Shown: piece after piece, positions 1 to 6,501 of the stretch
Position numbering within the stretch: the stretch's first letter is position 1
Layout of the letters: each line of letters starts with the position of its first letter
Origin: Gammaproteobacteria bacterium
GTDB lineage: Bacteria > Pseudomonadota > Gammaproteobacteria > UBA5335 > SLRW01
Assembly: GCA_007130745.1 (NCBI GenBank)
Contig: SLRW01000128.1
Location: 1-13,360, forward strand
Length of the DNA stretch: 13,360 nucleotides
Direction: 5' to 3'
Program-made: the position numbers and the translations under genes
The notes under the pieces: generated by a model
The model's database searches: none
What the model was told of the DNA's origin: nothing
Seen by the model: only the letters and a program-made list of their open reading frames with translations

Positions 1-1509
1 CACCTGGTAGTGGTGGTCGGCAAAGGCGGCGACCTGGGGCAGGTGGGTGACGCACATCACCTGGCGCCCCCGCGCCAGATTCTTTAGTTGCTGGCCGACG
101 ATTTCGGCTACCCCGCCGCCCACGCCACTGTCCACTTCGTCGAAAATCATGCAGGGGATGGAGTTGTTGTTGGCCGCCACCACCTGGATGGCCAGGCTGA
201 TGCGTGAGAGTTCGCCGCCGGAGGCCACCTTGCGCAGGGGGCGGGGCGGCTGGCCCGGGTTCATGCTGACGTTGATCTCGGTGGTGTCCCGGCCGGTGGC
301 GGAAAAGCGCGCGGGGTCGGTTTCCAGCGCGACTTCCAGGCGGCCGTCGGGCATGCCGAGGTTGTGCATGATGGCGCCGGTTTCGGTTGCCAGTCGGTTT
401 GCCGCTTGCTGGCGGGACATGGTCAGATTGTCAGCCAGTTCGGTGTACTCGGCCTCGCAGGCATGCAGCTGCGCCTGCAAGTCACGGATGCGGTCTTCGG
501 CCAGTTCCAGCTTCTGCAACTCGCTGGAGAGTGTCTCCAGGCACCCGGGGAGTTCTTCCGGGCGGCAATGGTGCTTGCGTGCCAGCTCGTGCAGCACGCC
601 GATGCGCTGTTCGAGTTCCTGCAGGCGCTGCGGGTCAAGCTCCAGGCGCTCGAGATGGCGACGCAGCTCGTCCACGCCTTCCTGCAATTGTATGGCGGCG
701 CTTTCAAACAGTTCACGCGCGGCTTCAAAGCCCTCATCGAGTTCAACCAATTCGGTGGTTTCGGTAGCAGCGCGGGTGGCCAGGTCGTGGGCGCTGGCTT
801 CGTCATTTTCCCAGGTCAGAGCCAGAATGCGCTGGCCCTGTTCAAGTAGTCGTCCGGCATTGGCCTGGCGGCGGTGTTCCTGTTCGATTTGTTCGACTTC
901 ATCGGCCTGCAGATCCAGGGCTTCGAGTTCATTGACCTGATAGCGCAGCAAGTCCAGGCGCTGGTCGCGGTCGGCGGCCTGGAGGTTTTCCAGTTCGGCT
1001 TCCAGTTCACGGCGACGTTTGTAGCTGTCCGCTACCTGAGCCAGCAACTGGCCGTGGTCACCGAATTCATCCAGTAGCCGGCGCTGGGCGTCACGCCGCA
1101 TCAGTGACTGGTGTTCGTGCTGGCCGTGGATGTCGACCAGCATTTCACCCAGCTCGCGCACGACCTGGGTGGTGGAGGTGCGGCCATTGACGAAAGCGCG
1201 GGAGCGACCGCCTGCCTCCACCACGCGGCGCAGCAGACACAGGCCGTCCTCGTCCAGGCTTTGTTCGGTCAGCCAGCGGCTGACATCCGGCTGATCGCTG
1301 ATATCGAACTCGGCGATGATTTCGGCGCGCGAGGCGCCGGGTCGGATGGTGTCAGCGTTGGCACGATCACCCAGCACCAGGCCCAGCGCGTCGATCAGAA
1401 TGGATTTGCCGGCGCCGGTTTCACCGCTGAGGATGGATAGCCCCGACGCCAGCTCCAGGCTCACCTCGTCAATAATCGCGAAATTCCTGATTTCGATCCG
1501 GCTCAGCAT
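1..1509 (-). CDS. recN: DNA repair protein RecN (3' end outside window)
   Basis: RecN is an SMC-like ATPase that works in recombinational repair of double-strand breaks in the cytoplasm. Read on the minus strand from ATG at 1509, the frame stays open for 503 codons to the window edge. The family is about 550 residues long, so roughly the last 50 are missing. The protein starts MLSRIEIRNFAIIDEV, then has a Walker A motif GETGAGKS at residues 29-36. A long charged middle rich in Glu, Gln, Leu and Arg fits the coiled coil. The ABC signature SGGELS begins at residue 430 and the Walker B acidic pair is D457-E458 in IFDEVDSG. The visible end, THLPQVAAFADHHYQV, matches the conserved RecN C-terminal region. 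It lies 28 bases after nadK on the same strand, so the two are probably cotranscribed. I saw no LexA-type CTGT-N8-ACAG box just upstream. Identification is secure. Confidence 0.96.
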   Translation of the reverse strand, partial: MLSRIEIRNFAIIDEVSLELASGLSILSGETGAGKSILIDALGLVLGDRANADTIRPGASRAEIIAEFDISDQPDVSRWLTEQSLDEDGLCLLRRVVEAGGRSRAFVNGRTSTTQVVRELGEMLVDIHGQHEHQSLMRRDAQRRLLDEFGDHGQLLAQVADSYKRRRELEAELENLQAADRDQRLDLLRYQVNELEALDLQADEVEQIEQEHRRQANAGRLLEQGQRILALTWENDEASAHDLATRAATETTELVELDEGFEAARELFESAAIQLQEGVDELRRHLERLELDPQRLQELEQRIGVLHELARKHHCRPEELPGCLETLSSELQKLELAEDRIRDLQAQLHACEAEYTELADNLTMSRQQAANRLATETGAIMHNLGMPDGRLEVALETDPARFSATGRDTTEINVSMNPGQPPRPLRKVASGGELSRISLAIQVVAANNNSIPCMIFDEVDSGVGGGVAEIVGQQLKNLARGRQVMCVTHLPQVAAFADHHYQV

Positions 1510-1537
1510 CCGCCGTTATCTCCCGTGTCCGCCGTTT

Positions 1538-2431
1538 TCAGTCCCTGGCCGCAGTCTGGTCCCTTCCCCACTGGAGCTTGTCACGCAGGATAGCGTAGTA
1601 ATTGTAGTCGCGAGGGTGAACCAGAGTCAGCGGGTGCTGGCTGCGCCGGATGCGGACCCGGTCGCCATTTTTCAGAGGCACGCTGAACTGTCCGTCCCAG
1701 GTCGTCTGGGCCGGGTTGGTGTTATTCTCCGTGAACAGGATTTCGATCTGGCTACCGGCGTCGACTACCAGCGGCCGGTCACTGAGCATATGCGGGCAGA
1801 TGGGCACCAGCACCAGGGCATCCAGCGCGGGATTAAGCACCGGGCCGCCGCCGGAGAGCGCATAGGCGGTGGATCCGGTGGGGGTGGCTACGACCAGGCC
1901 ATCGGCGCGGTGGTTGCTGATGAAATGTTCGCCGGCAAAGGTTTCAAACTCGATCATGCGGGCCACGTCACGCTTGGTGAGCACCACGTCGTTCAATGCT
2001 GGTCGGCTGTCGATGCATTTACCCTGGCGCCAGACTTCGCCTTCAAGCATCAGCCGTTTTTCCACGTGGTGCTCGCCGGCCAGGATCTGTTCCATGGTGG
2101 GCAGCATATTGCCCCGGGTGATGTCGGTCATGAAACCCAGTCGGCCCAAATTGATGCCCAGCAGGGGGGTGTCGGCGGGGGCGATGGAGCGCGCCGCATC
2201 CAGAAAGGTGCCGTCGCCGCCGAGCACGACAACCAGGTCAGATTCCTGCCCGAGTGTCTCCCGGTCGACGCAGCGCGAGCCGTTGTGGTCGAGGTGACCG
2301 GTGCTTCTTTCGTCCAGTAATACCTGCAGGCCGGCCTCCTGCAGAAAGGCAGTCAGGGTTTGCAAGGTGTTTTTCAGGCTCGGCGCATCGTGTTTGCCGA
2401 TTATGCCTATGGTCCGGGGAGGATTATTCAT
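1538..2431 (-). CDS. nadK: NAD kinase
   Basis: This enzyme phosphorylates NAD to NADP using ATP and controls the cytoplasmic NADP(H) pool. The 297-residue product is close to the usual gammaproteobacterial length of about 290. It carries the GGDGT motif at residues 71-75 with following F-L-D, the NE/D motif as N147-D148, and the glycine-rich segment DGLVVATPTGSTAY around 178-190 followed by SGGGP. A late D-G-Q is at 247-249. The ATG at 2431 is preferred. An in-frame TTG at 2455 would add eight residues, but the family usually starts shortly before the RTIGIIGK-type strand. There is no strong Shine-Dalgarno sequence before either start. nadK is first of a nadK-recN pair and is divergent from hrcA. 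E. coli also has nadK-recN divergent from grpE, so the neighbourhood is conserved. Confidence 0.96.
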   Translation of the reverse strand: MNNPPRTIGIIGKHDAPSLKNTLQTLTAFLQEAGLQVLLDERSTGHLDHNGSRCVDRETLGQESDLVVVLGGDGTFLDAARSIAPADTPLLGINLGRLGFMTDITRGNMLPTMEQILAGEHHVEKRLMLEGEVWRQGKCIDSRPALNDVVLTKRDVARMIEFETFAGEHFISNHRADGLVVATPTGSTAYALSGGGPVLNPALDALVLVPICPHMLSDRPLVVDAGSQIEILFTENNTNPAQTTWDGQFSVPLKNGDRVRIRRSQHPLTLVHPRDYNYYAILRDKLQWGRDQTAARD

Positions 2432-2458
2432 GGTTTTGCCGCGCCGCAAATGCAAGCC

Positions 2459-2487
2459 ACACTAGCACGATCTCGGGAAGCCGCCAA
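2459..2487 (-). promoter_or_regulatory. candidate nadK-recN promoter
   Basis: On the minus strand a -35-like TTGGCG (2487-2482) is followed after 17 bases by TAGTGT (2464-2459), which is preceded by TGC as in an extended -10. Transcription would start about 20 bases before the nadK ATG at 2431. Spacing is ideal but the -10 matches only part of TATAAT, so this is tentative. Confidence 0.35.
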
Positions 2488-2495
2488 CCCGCGTC

Positions 2496-2525
2496 TTGAC
2501 AGGCTCTGGGCGGGGTTGCTAACTT
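2496..2525 (+). promoter_or_regulatory. candidate sigma-70 promoter of hrcA
   Basis: A perfect TTGACA -35 box is at 2496-2501. After 18 bases comes TAACTT at 2520-2525, preceded by TGC (2517-2519), giving an extended -10. The predicted start, about 2532, falls within the CIRCE palindrome, so bound HrcA would block initiation. The -35 also resembles the sigma-32 CTTGAAA, but no CCCCAT-like -10 follows, so a housekeeping promoter is the better reading. Confidence 0.6.
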
Positions 2526-2528
2526 GCT

Positions 2529-2555
2529 CTGGCACTCTCACCATGAGAGTGCCAA
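2529..2555. promoter_or_regulatory. CIRCE operator (HrcA binding site)
   Basis: The sequence has the CIRCE layout of two 9-base arms around 9 bases. The left arm is CTGGCACTC (2529-2537; consensus TTAGCACTC, 7 of 9). The right arm is GAGTGCCAA (2547-2555; consensus GAGTGCTAA, 8 of 9). The palindrome also extends inward: GGCACTCTCA (2531-2540) and TGAGAGTGCC (2544-2553) are perfect 10-base arms around CCA. The hrcA gene starts 80 bases downstream, so autoregulation by HrcA is expected. A second CIRCE was not seen before grpE, dnaK or dnaJ. Family knowledge: HrcA binds CIRCE and is kept active by GroEL, so repression lifts on heat stress. Confidence 0.85.
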
Positions 2556-2635
2556 ACAACTTCCACAGGGTTCGTGACCGTAATGGTCCGGGCTCCCTTG
2601 CTTGATTGCCTGGCTCGACGGGCGGATATTACACA

Positions 2636-3691
2636 ATGGCTTCCAAAGGATCGGATCTGAGGCTTGATGAGCGTTCAAGGCGTCTGCTCAAGACGCTGGT
2701 GGAACGGTTTATCCAGGATGCCCAGCCGGTGGGGTCGCGCACCCTGTCGCGGGATTCCGGTATGGAGCTCAGCCCAGCCACGGTGCGCAATGTGATGGCT
2801 GATCTCGAAGAGATGGGGCTGGTCGCCGCGCCACATACCTCGGCCGGGCGTATACCCACCGTCAAGGGTTACCGACTGTTTATTGACACCCTGCTCAAGG
2901 TGCAGCCGCTGAGTCGAGTAGAGGTTGAACGCCTGCGCGAGAATCTCGAGACGGGCGAGGAATTCAACCCCCAGTCTCTTATCAGCACGGCTTCCAATCT
3001 GCTCTCCGGCATTACCAATATGGCGGGCGTGGTCACCTTGCCGCGGCGGGATCACTCCGAAATCCGGCATATGGAGTTTGTCTCCCTGTCGGCGGGCCGG
3101 GTGCTGGCCATCCTGGTGTTTTCCGACAATGAAATACAAAACCGCATCCTGCATGTAGAGCGGGAGTACAGCCCGTCGGAGCTGCAGCAAGCTTCGAATT
3201 ACCTCAGTTCGCTGTTTGTCGGGAGCGGGCTGATGGATGTGCGCCGGCGACTGCTTAATGAGCTTTCACGTACGCGTGAAGACATGAACGAAACCATGCG
3301 CGCGGCGGTGGAAATGGCCGGCAAGGTGTTCAGCAGTTCCGACGAGGAAGATTATGTGATAGCCGGCCAGGTCAATCTGATGAACTTCAAGGAGCTCTCG
3401 GACGTGGACAAGCTGCGCCAGTTGTTCGAGGCTTTCACCACCAAGCGTGACATTCTGCACCTGCTTGATCAGTGCGTCAGCGCCGACGGTGTGCAGATTT
3501 TCATTGGTGAGGAATCGGGCTACAAAGTGCTTGACGGGTGCAGTGTGGTTACCGCGCCCTACGAGATTGATGACCATGTGGTGGGGGTGCTGGGCGTGAT
3601 CGGCCCCACACGGATGGCCTATGACCGGGTCATCCCCATTGTCGATGTGACTGCCCGTTTGCTCGGGGCGGCCTTGAATTCCCGCGAATAG
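2636..3691 (+). CDS. hrcA: heat-inducible transcription repressor HrcA
   Basis: HrcA is the cytoplasmic repressor that binds CIRCE operators and turns off chaperone genes in unstressed cells. The product has 351 residues, near the usual 340-350. The N-terminal winged helix is plain: LDERSRRLLKTLVERFI, then the conserved PVGSRTLSR, LSPATVRNVMADLEEMGL and the TSAGRIPTVKGYR segment, all within about the first 85 residues. The rest matches the GAF-like and dimerisation regions, with the late conserved IGEESGY and GVLGVIGPTRMAYDRVIP. I use the ATG at 2636; a TTG at 2606 in frame would add ten residues with no family support. It is first in the hrcA-grpE-dnaK-dnaJ operon and has a CIRCE element in its own leader. 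HrcA is patchy in Gammaproteobacteria: E. coli and Pseudomonas lack it, while Xanthomonadaceae have it. Confidence 0.96.
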   Translation: MASKGSDLRLDERSRRLLKTLVERFIQDAQPVGSRTLSRDSGMELSPATVRNVMADLEEMGLVAAPHTSAGRIPTVKGYRLFIDTLLKVQPLSRVEVERLRENLETGEEFNPQSLISTASNLLSGITNMAGVVTLPRRDHSEIRHMEFVSLSAGRVLAILVFSDNEIQNRILHVEREYSPSELQQASNYLSSLFVGSGLMDVRRRLLNELSRTREDMNETMRAAVEMAGKVFSSSDEEDYVIAGQVNLMNFKELSDVDKLRQLFEAFTTKRDILHLLDQCVSADGVQIFIGEESGYKVLDGCSVVTAPYEIDDHVVGVLGVIGPTRMAYDRVIPIVDVTARLLGAALNSRE

Positions 3692-3700
3692 ACCCCACAT
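3673..3700 (+). promoter_or_regulatory. candidate sigma-32 (RpoH) promoter for grpE
   Basis: CTTGAAT at 3673-3679 is followed after 13 bases by CCCCACAT at 3693-3700. The heat-shock consensus is CTTGAAA, 11-16 bases, then CCCCATNT, so both halves match well. The promoter straddles the hrcA stop codon (3689-3691) and would start transcription about 70 bases before grpE. It would let grpE-dnaK-dnaJ be induced without making more HrcA. Confidence 0.65.
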
Positions 3701-3775
3701 CAGCATTCAGTGTGAATGAAAGTCGGCGCATTGATTTGTGTGCCGGATGGTTTTTTTCAGCTAATCGGGTAAGCA

Positions 3776-4333
3776 ATGAGCGACAAACAGCATCAGGATC
3801 AGGAAGCACACGGGCAGCCGCCGCAAGCGGATGAGGACGCCGCCCTGGCCGCTGCGACGGATGCAAGCGAAGAGCTTGAGCAGTTGCGCAGCGAGGCCCG
3901 TGAAAATCACGAGAATTACCTGCGGGCTATGGCCGAGCTGGAGAATGTCCGCCGCCGTGGAGAACGTGAGGTGGCTAACGCCCACAAGTTCGGGCTGGAG
4001 AAGTTTGTGGCCGAGTTGTTGCCGGTGCGTGACAGCCTGGAAATGGGGCTGAAGGCCGGCGAGCAGGAGCAGGCTGATGTGACAGCCCTGCGCGAGGGCA
4101 CCGATCTGACCCTCAAGATGTTTGGCCAGGTACTGGAGAAATTCGGGGTAGAAGAGATCAACCCCGAGGGCGAGCCTTTCAACCCGGAGCGTCATGAGGC
4201 CGTGGCCACCACACCCACCGGCGAGGTCGAGCCGGACACCGTGGTGGAGGTCATGCAAAAAGGCTATCTGCTCAACGAGCGGGTAGTGAGACCGGCCATG
4301 GTGGTGGTTGCCCGCCCCCCTGCGGGTGGGTAA
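3776..4333 (+). CDS. grpE: nucleotide exchange factor GrpE
   Basis: GrpE is the cytoplasmic nucleotide exchange factor of DnaK; it drives ADP release so that substrate can leave. The 185-residue protein has the usual build. A disordered acidic, Gln-rich start (1-30) is followed by a long charged helix (about 31-90) for the dimer coiled coil, containing YLRAMAELENVRRR. The C-terminal beta domain carries the GrpE signature at about 135-178: FNPERHEAV, then GYLLNERVVRPAMVVV. The ATG at 3776 has only a weak GGGTAAG ribosome site. It lies 84 bases after hrcA and 109 before dnaK, with a sigma-32-like promoter overlapping the end of hrcA. Confidence 0.97.
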   Translation: MSDKQHQDQEAHGQPPQADEDAALAAATDASEELEQLRSEARENHENYLRAMAELENVRRRGEREVANAHKFGLEKFVAELLPVRDSLEMGLKAGEQEQADVTALREGTDLTLKMFGQVLEKFGVEEINPEGEPFNPERHEAVATTPTGEVEPDTVVEVMQKGYLLNERVVRPAMVVVARPPAGG

Positions 4334-4356
4334 TGGCAACAAATATCAATCAACGG

Positions 4357-4384
4357 GTTGAAAAATACTGCAGGCATCCATATT
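4357..4384 (+). promoter_or_regulatory. possible sigma-32 promoter for dnaK
   Basis: GTTGAAA (4357-4363) is followed after 12 bases by ATCCATATT (4376-4384), which fits CCCCATNT at 6 of 8 positions. The start would be near 4391, about 50 bases before dnaK. The match is weaker than the one before grpE, and its -10 lies inside an inverted repeat. Confidence 0.45.
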
Positions 4385-4392
4385 TATGCCTG
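4371..4392. repeat. inverted repeat in grpE-dnaK gap
   Basis: CAGGCAT (4371-4377) and ATGCCTG (4386-4392) are perfect 7-base arms around CCATATTT; pairing continues imperfectly outward. It is not a CIRCE sequence. It overlaps the possible dnaK promoter -10, so it could be an operator. In readthrough mRNA from grpE it would form a small hairpin. No T-run follows, so it is not an intrinsic terminator. Confidence 0.5.
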
Positions 4393-4442
4393 TAGCAGTG
4401 AAATTGCATCGGTTTGGCAGACAAGTTCTGGAGTAGAGAGTT

Positions 4443-6377
4443 ATGGCTAAAGTTATAGGAATCGACCTGGGTACAACCAACTCGTGTGTGGCGGTACTCG
4501 AAGGTGGCAAGCCCAAGGTGCTGGAAAACGCCGAGGGTTCGCGGACCACGCCGTCCATTGTGGCCTTCAACAAGGAAGGCGAGGTCATGGTCGGACAGTC
4601 TGCCAAGCGTCAGGCAGTGACCAACCCCGAGAATACGCTGTATGCGATCAAACGGTTGATTGGCCGAAAATTCAAGGACGAAGTGGTGCAGAAAGACACC
4701 AAGATCGTGCCTTACAAGATTGTCGAAGCCAAAAACGGTGATGCCTGGGTGGAAGCCCAGGGCAAACAAATGTCGGCGCCCGAAGTGTCGGCTCGCATCC
4801 TGCAAAAAATGAAGCAGACCGCCGAGGACTACCTGGGCGAGGAAGTCACTGAAGCGGTGATTACCGTGCCGGCCTATTTCAACGACTCGCAGCGCCAGGC
4901 CACCAAGGATGCCGGGCGTATTGCAGGCCTGGAGGTCAAGCGTATTATCAACGAGCCCACGGCGGCGGCGCTGGCTTATGGCATGGACAAGCAGCGCGGT
5001 GATCGTAAGATCGCGGTGTATGACCTGGGTGGCGGCACCTTCGATGTTTCTATTATCGAAGTGGCCGAGGTGGATGGCGAGCACCAGTTCGAGGTGCTGG
5101 CCACCAATGGTGATACTTTCCTCGGCGGTGAGGACTTCGACCTCAAGATCATGGATTACCTGGTCGAGGAATTCAAAAAGGAGCAGGGCGTTAATCTGCA
5201 CAACGACCCGCTGGCCCTGCAGCGGCTCAAGGAAGCCGCCGAGAAGGCCAAGATCGAGCTCTCCGCCGGCCAGCAGACGGAAATCAATTTGCCCTACATT
5301 ACAGCCGACCAGAGTGGCCCCAAACATCTGAACATCAAGCTGACACGGGCCAAGCTCGAGTCGCTGGTGGAAGAGCTGGTCAAGCGTACGGTTGAGCCGT
5401 GCCGCACGGCGGTCAAGGATGCCGGGCTGCAGGTCAAGGATATTGATGATGTGATTCTGGTCGGTGGCCAGACTCGCATGCCCAAGGTTCAGGAAGTGGT
5501 GGCCGATTTCTTCGGCAAGGATCCGCGCAAGGATGTGAACCCGGACGAGGCCGTCGCCGTGGGTGCGGCAATCCAGGCCGGCGTGCTTGCAGGTGACGTC
5601 AAGGACGTGCTGCTGCTGGACGTGACTCCGCTGTCGCTGGGGATCGAGACCATGGGCGGTGTGATGACCAAGATCATCGAAAAGAACACCACCATCCCGA
5701 CCAAGGCCAACCAGGTGTTTTCTACCGCGGACGACAACCAGACGGCGGTGACGGTGCATGTGCTCCAGGGCGAGCGCGAGCGTGCCTCCGAGAACAAGTC
5801 GCTGGGCCGCTTTGATCTGGCCGATATTCCGCCGGCCCCGCGCGGCGTGCCGCAGATCGAAGTGACCTTTGATATCGATGCCAACGGCATCCTGCACGTG
5901 TCGGCGAAGGATAAGGCGACTGGCAAGGAGCAGTCCATCGAGGTCAAGGCTTCCAGCGGCCTGAGCGAGGAAGAAATCGAGGCCATGATCAAAGACGCCG
6001 AGGCCCACGCCGAGGAAGACCGCAAGTTCCAGGAGCTGGTCACGGCGCGTAACCAGGCCGATAATCTGGCCTACGCGACCGAGAAAAGCCTCAAGGAGTT
6101 TGGCGACAAGGTCGAGGATGGCGAGCGTCAGGAGATCGAGAAGGCCATTGAGGAGCTCAAGGAAGCTATCCAGGGTGATGACAAGGAGCTCATTGACCAG
6201 CGCACCCAGGCGCTGTCCGAGAAGTCCGGCAAGCTGGCCGAGAAGGCCTATGCCGAACAACAGGGCGAGGCGGCTGACGGCGCTGCGGGCGAGCAGGGAA
6301 GTTCGGGTGAAGAGGATGTCGTCGATGCGGACTTCGAGGAAGTCAACGATGACGACAACAACAAGCAGTCGGGCTGA
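4443..6377 (+). CDS. dnaK: chaperone DnaK (Hsp70)
   Basis: DnaK is the ATP-driven cytoplasmic Hsp70, working with DnaJ and GrpE to fold and protect proteins and, in many bacteria, to restrain sigma-32. The product has 644 residues, and the ATPase domain numbering equals E. coli: IDLGTTNS at 7-14, K70 in YAIKRLIG, and DLGGGTFDVS from D194 with T199. The third Hsp70 signature, VILVGGQTRMPKVQEVV, follows near 340. The hydrophobic linker DVLLLDVTPL near 390 joins the substrate-binding beta domain, and a charged helical lid follows. A Gly/Ala/Glu-rich tail leads to DADFEEVND; eight further residues follow the usual EEV motif. The start has a good GGAG (4430-4433) nine bases upstream. It is third in the hrcA-grpE-dnaK-dnaJ run. 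A long minus-strand frame across it is a coding shadow. Confidence 0.99.
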   Translation: MAKVIGIDLGTTNSCVAVLEGGKPKVLENAEGSRTTPSIVAFNKEGEVMVGQSAKRQAVTNPENTLYAIKRLIGRKFKDEVVQKDTKIVPYKIVEAKNGDAWVEAQGKQMSAPEVSARILQKMKQTAEDYLGEEVTEAVITVPAYFNDSQRQATKDAGRIAGLEVKRIINEPTAAALAYGMDKQRGDRKIAVYDLGGGTFDVSIIEVAEVDGEHQFEVLATNGDTFLGGEDFDLKIMDYLVEEFKKEQGVNLHNDPLALQRLKEAAEKAKIELSAGQQTEINLPYITADQSGPKHLNIKLTRAKLESLVEELVKRTVEPCRTAVKDAGLQVKDIDDVILVGGQTRMPKVQEVVADFFGKDPRKDVNPDEAVAVGAAIQAGVLAGDVKDVLLLDVTPLSLGIETMGGVMTKIIEKNTTIPTKANQVFSTADDNQTAVTVHVLQGERERASENKSLGRFDLADIPPAPRGVPQIEVTFDIDANGILHVSAKDKATGKEQSIEVKASSGLSEEEIEAMIKDAEAHAEEDRKFQELVTARNQADNLAYATEKSLKEFGDKVEDGERQEIEKAIEELKEAIQGDDKELIDQRTQALSEKSGKLAEKAYAEQQGEAADGAAGEQGSSGEEDVVDADFEEVNDDDNNKQSG

Positions 6378-6410
6378 TATGCCTGGCTTTTAACAGCCTG
6401 TGAAGTAACC

Positions 6411-6443
6411 GACTGCCCCCGCACGGGGGCAGTCTGCTTTGTT
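6411..6443 (+). terminator. intrinsic terminator or attenuator after dnaK
   Basis: GACTGCCCCC (6411-6420) and GGGGGCAGTC (6425-6434) form a perfect 10-base GC-rich stem with a GCAC loop, followed by TGCTTTGTT. The T-run is interrupted, so termination is likely partial. That would leave some readthrough into dnaJ and lower DnaJ relative to DnaK. Confidence 0.6.
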
Positions 6444-6467
6444 GCGCCGGAGTTGTGACTCCGGCGC
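6444..6467 (+). repeat. second hairpin in dnaK-dnaJ gap
   Basis: GCGCCGGAGT (6444-6453) and ACTCCGGCGC (6458-6467) are perfect 10-base arms with a TGTG loop, starting 10 bases after the first stem. No T-run follows, so this one is unlikely to terminate alone. It ends 34 bases before dnaJ and could protect or be a processing site for the mRNA. Confidence 0.6.
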
Positions 6468-6501
6468 AGGTATCACTCAACAAGCTACGGGGACAGCCTG
6501 C

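Noticed and set aside
47..940. A 297-codon plus-strand frame near the left edge
   Set aside because: It is antisense to recN, which has Walker A, signature and Walker B motifs. The plus-strand product is Ser/Arg/Cys-rich and has no domain.
1316..2320. A 334-codon plus-strand frame
   Set aside because: It is antisense to the end of nadK and the start of recN, both clearly identified, and has no recognisable motif.
2606..2635. TTG upstream start for hrcA
   Set aside because: It adds ten residues unlike any HrcA N-terminus I know; ATG 2636 gives the usual start.
4350..6260. A 636-codon open frame on the minus strand across dnaK
   Set aside because: It lies opposite dnaK, whose GC-rich codons leave few stops in this frame. 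The protein is Leu/His/Gly-rich low-quality sequence with no motif. Long frames opposite dnaK/hsp70 are a known artefact.
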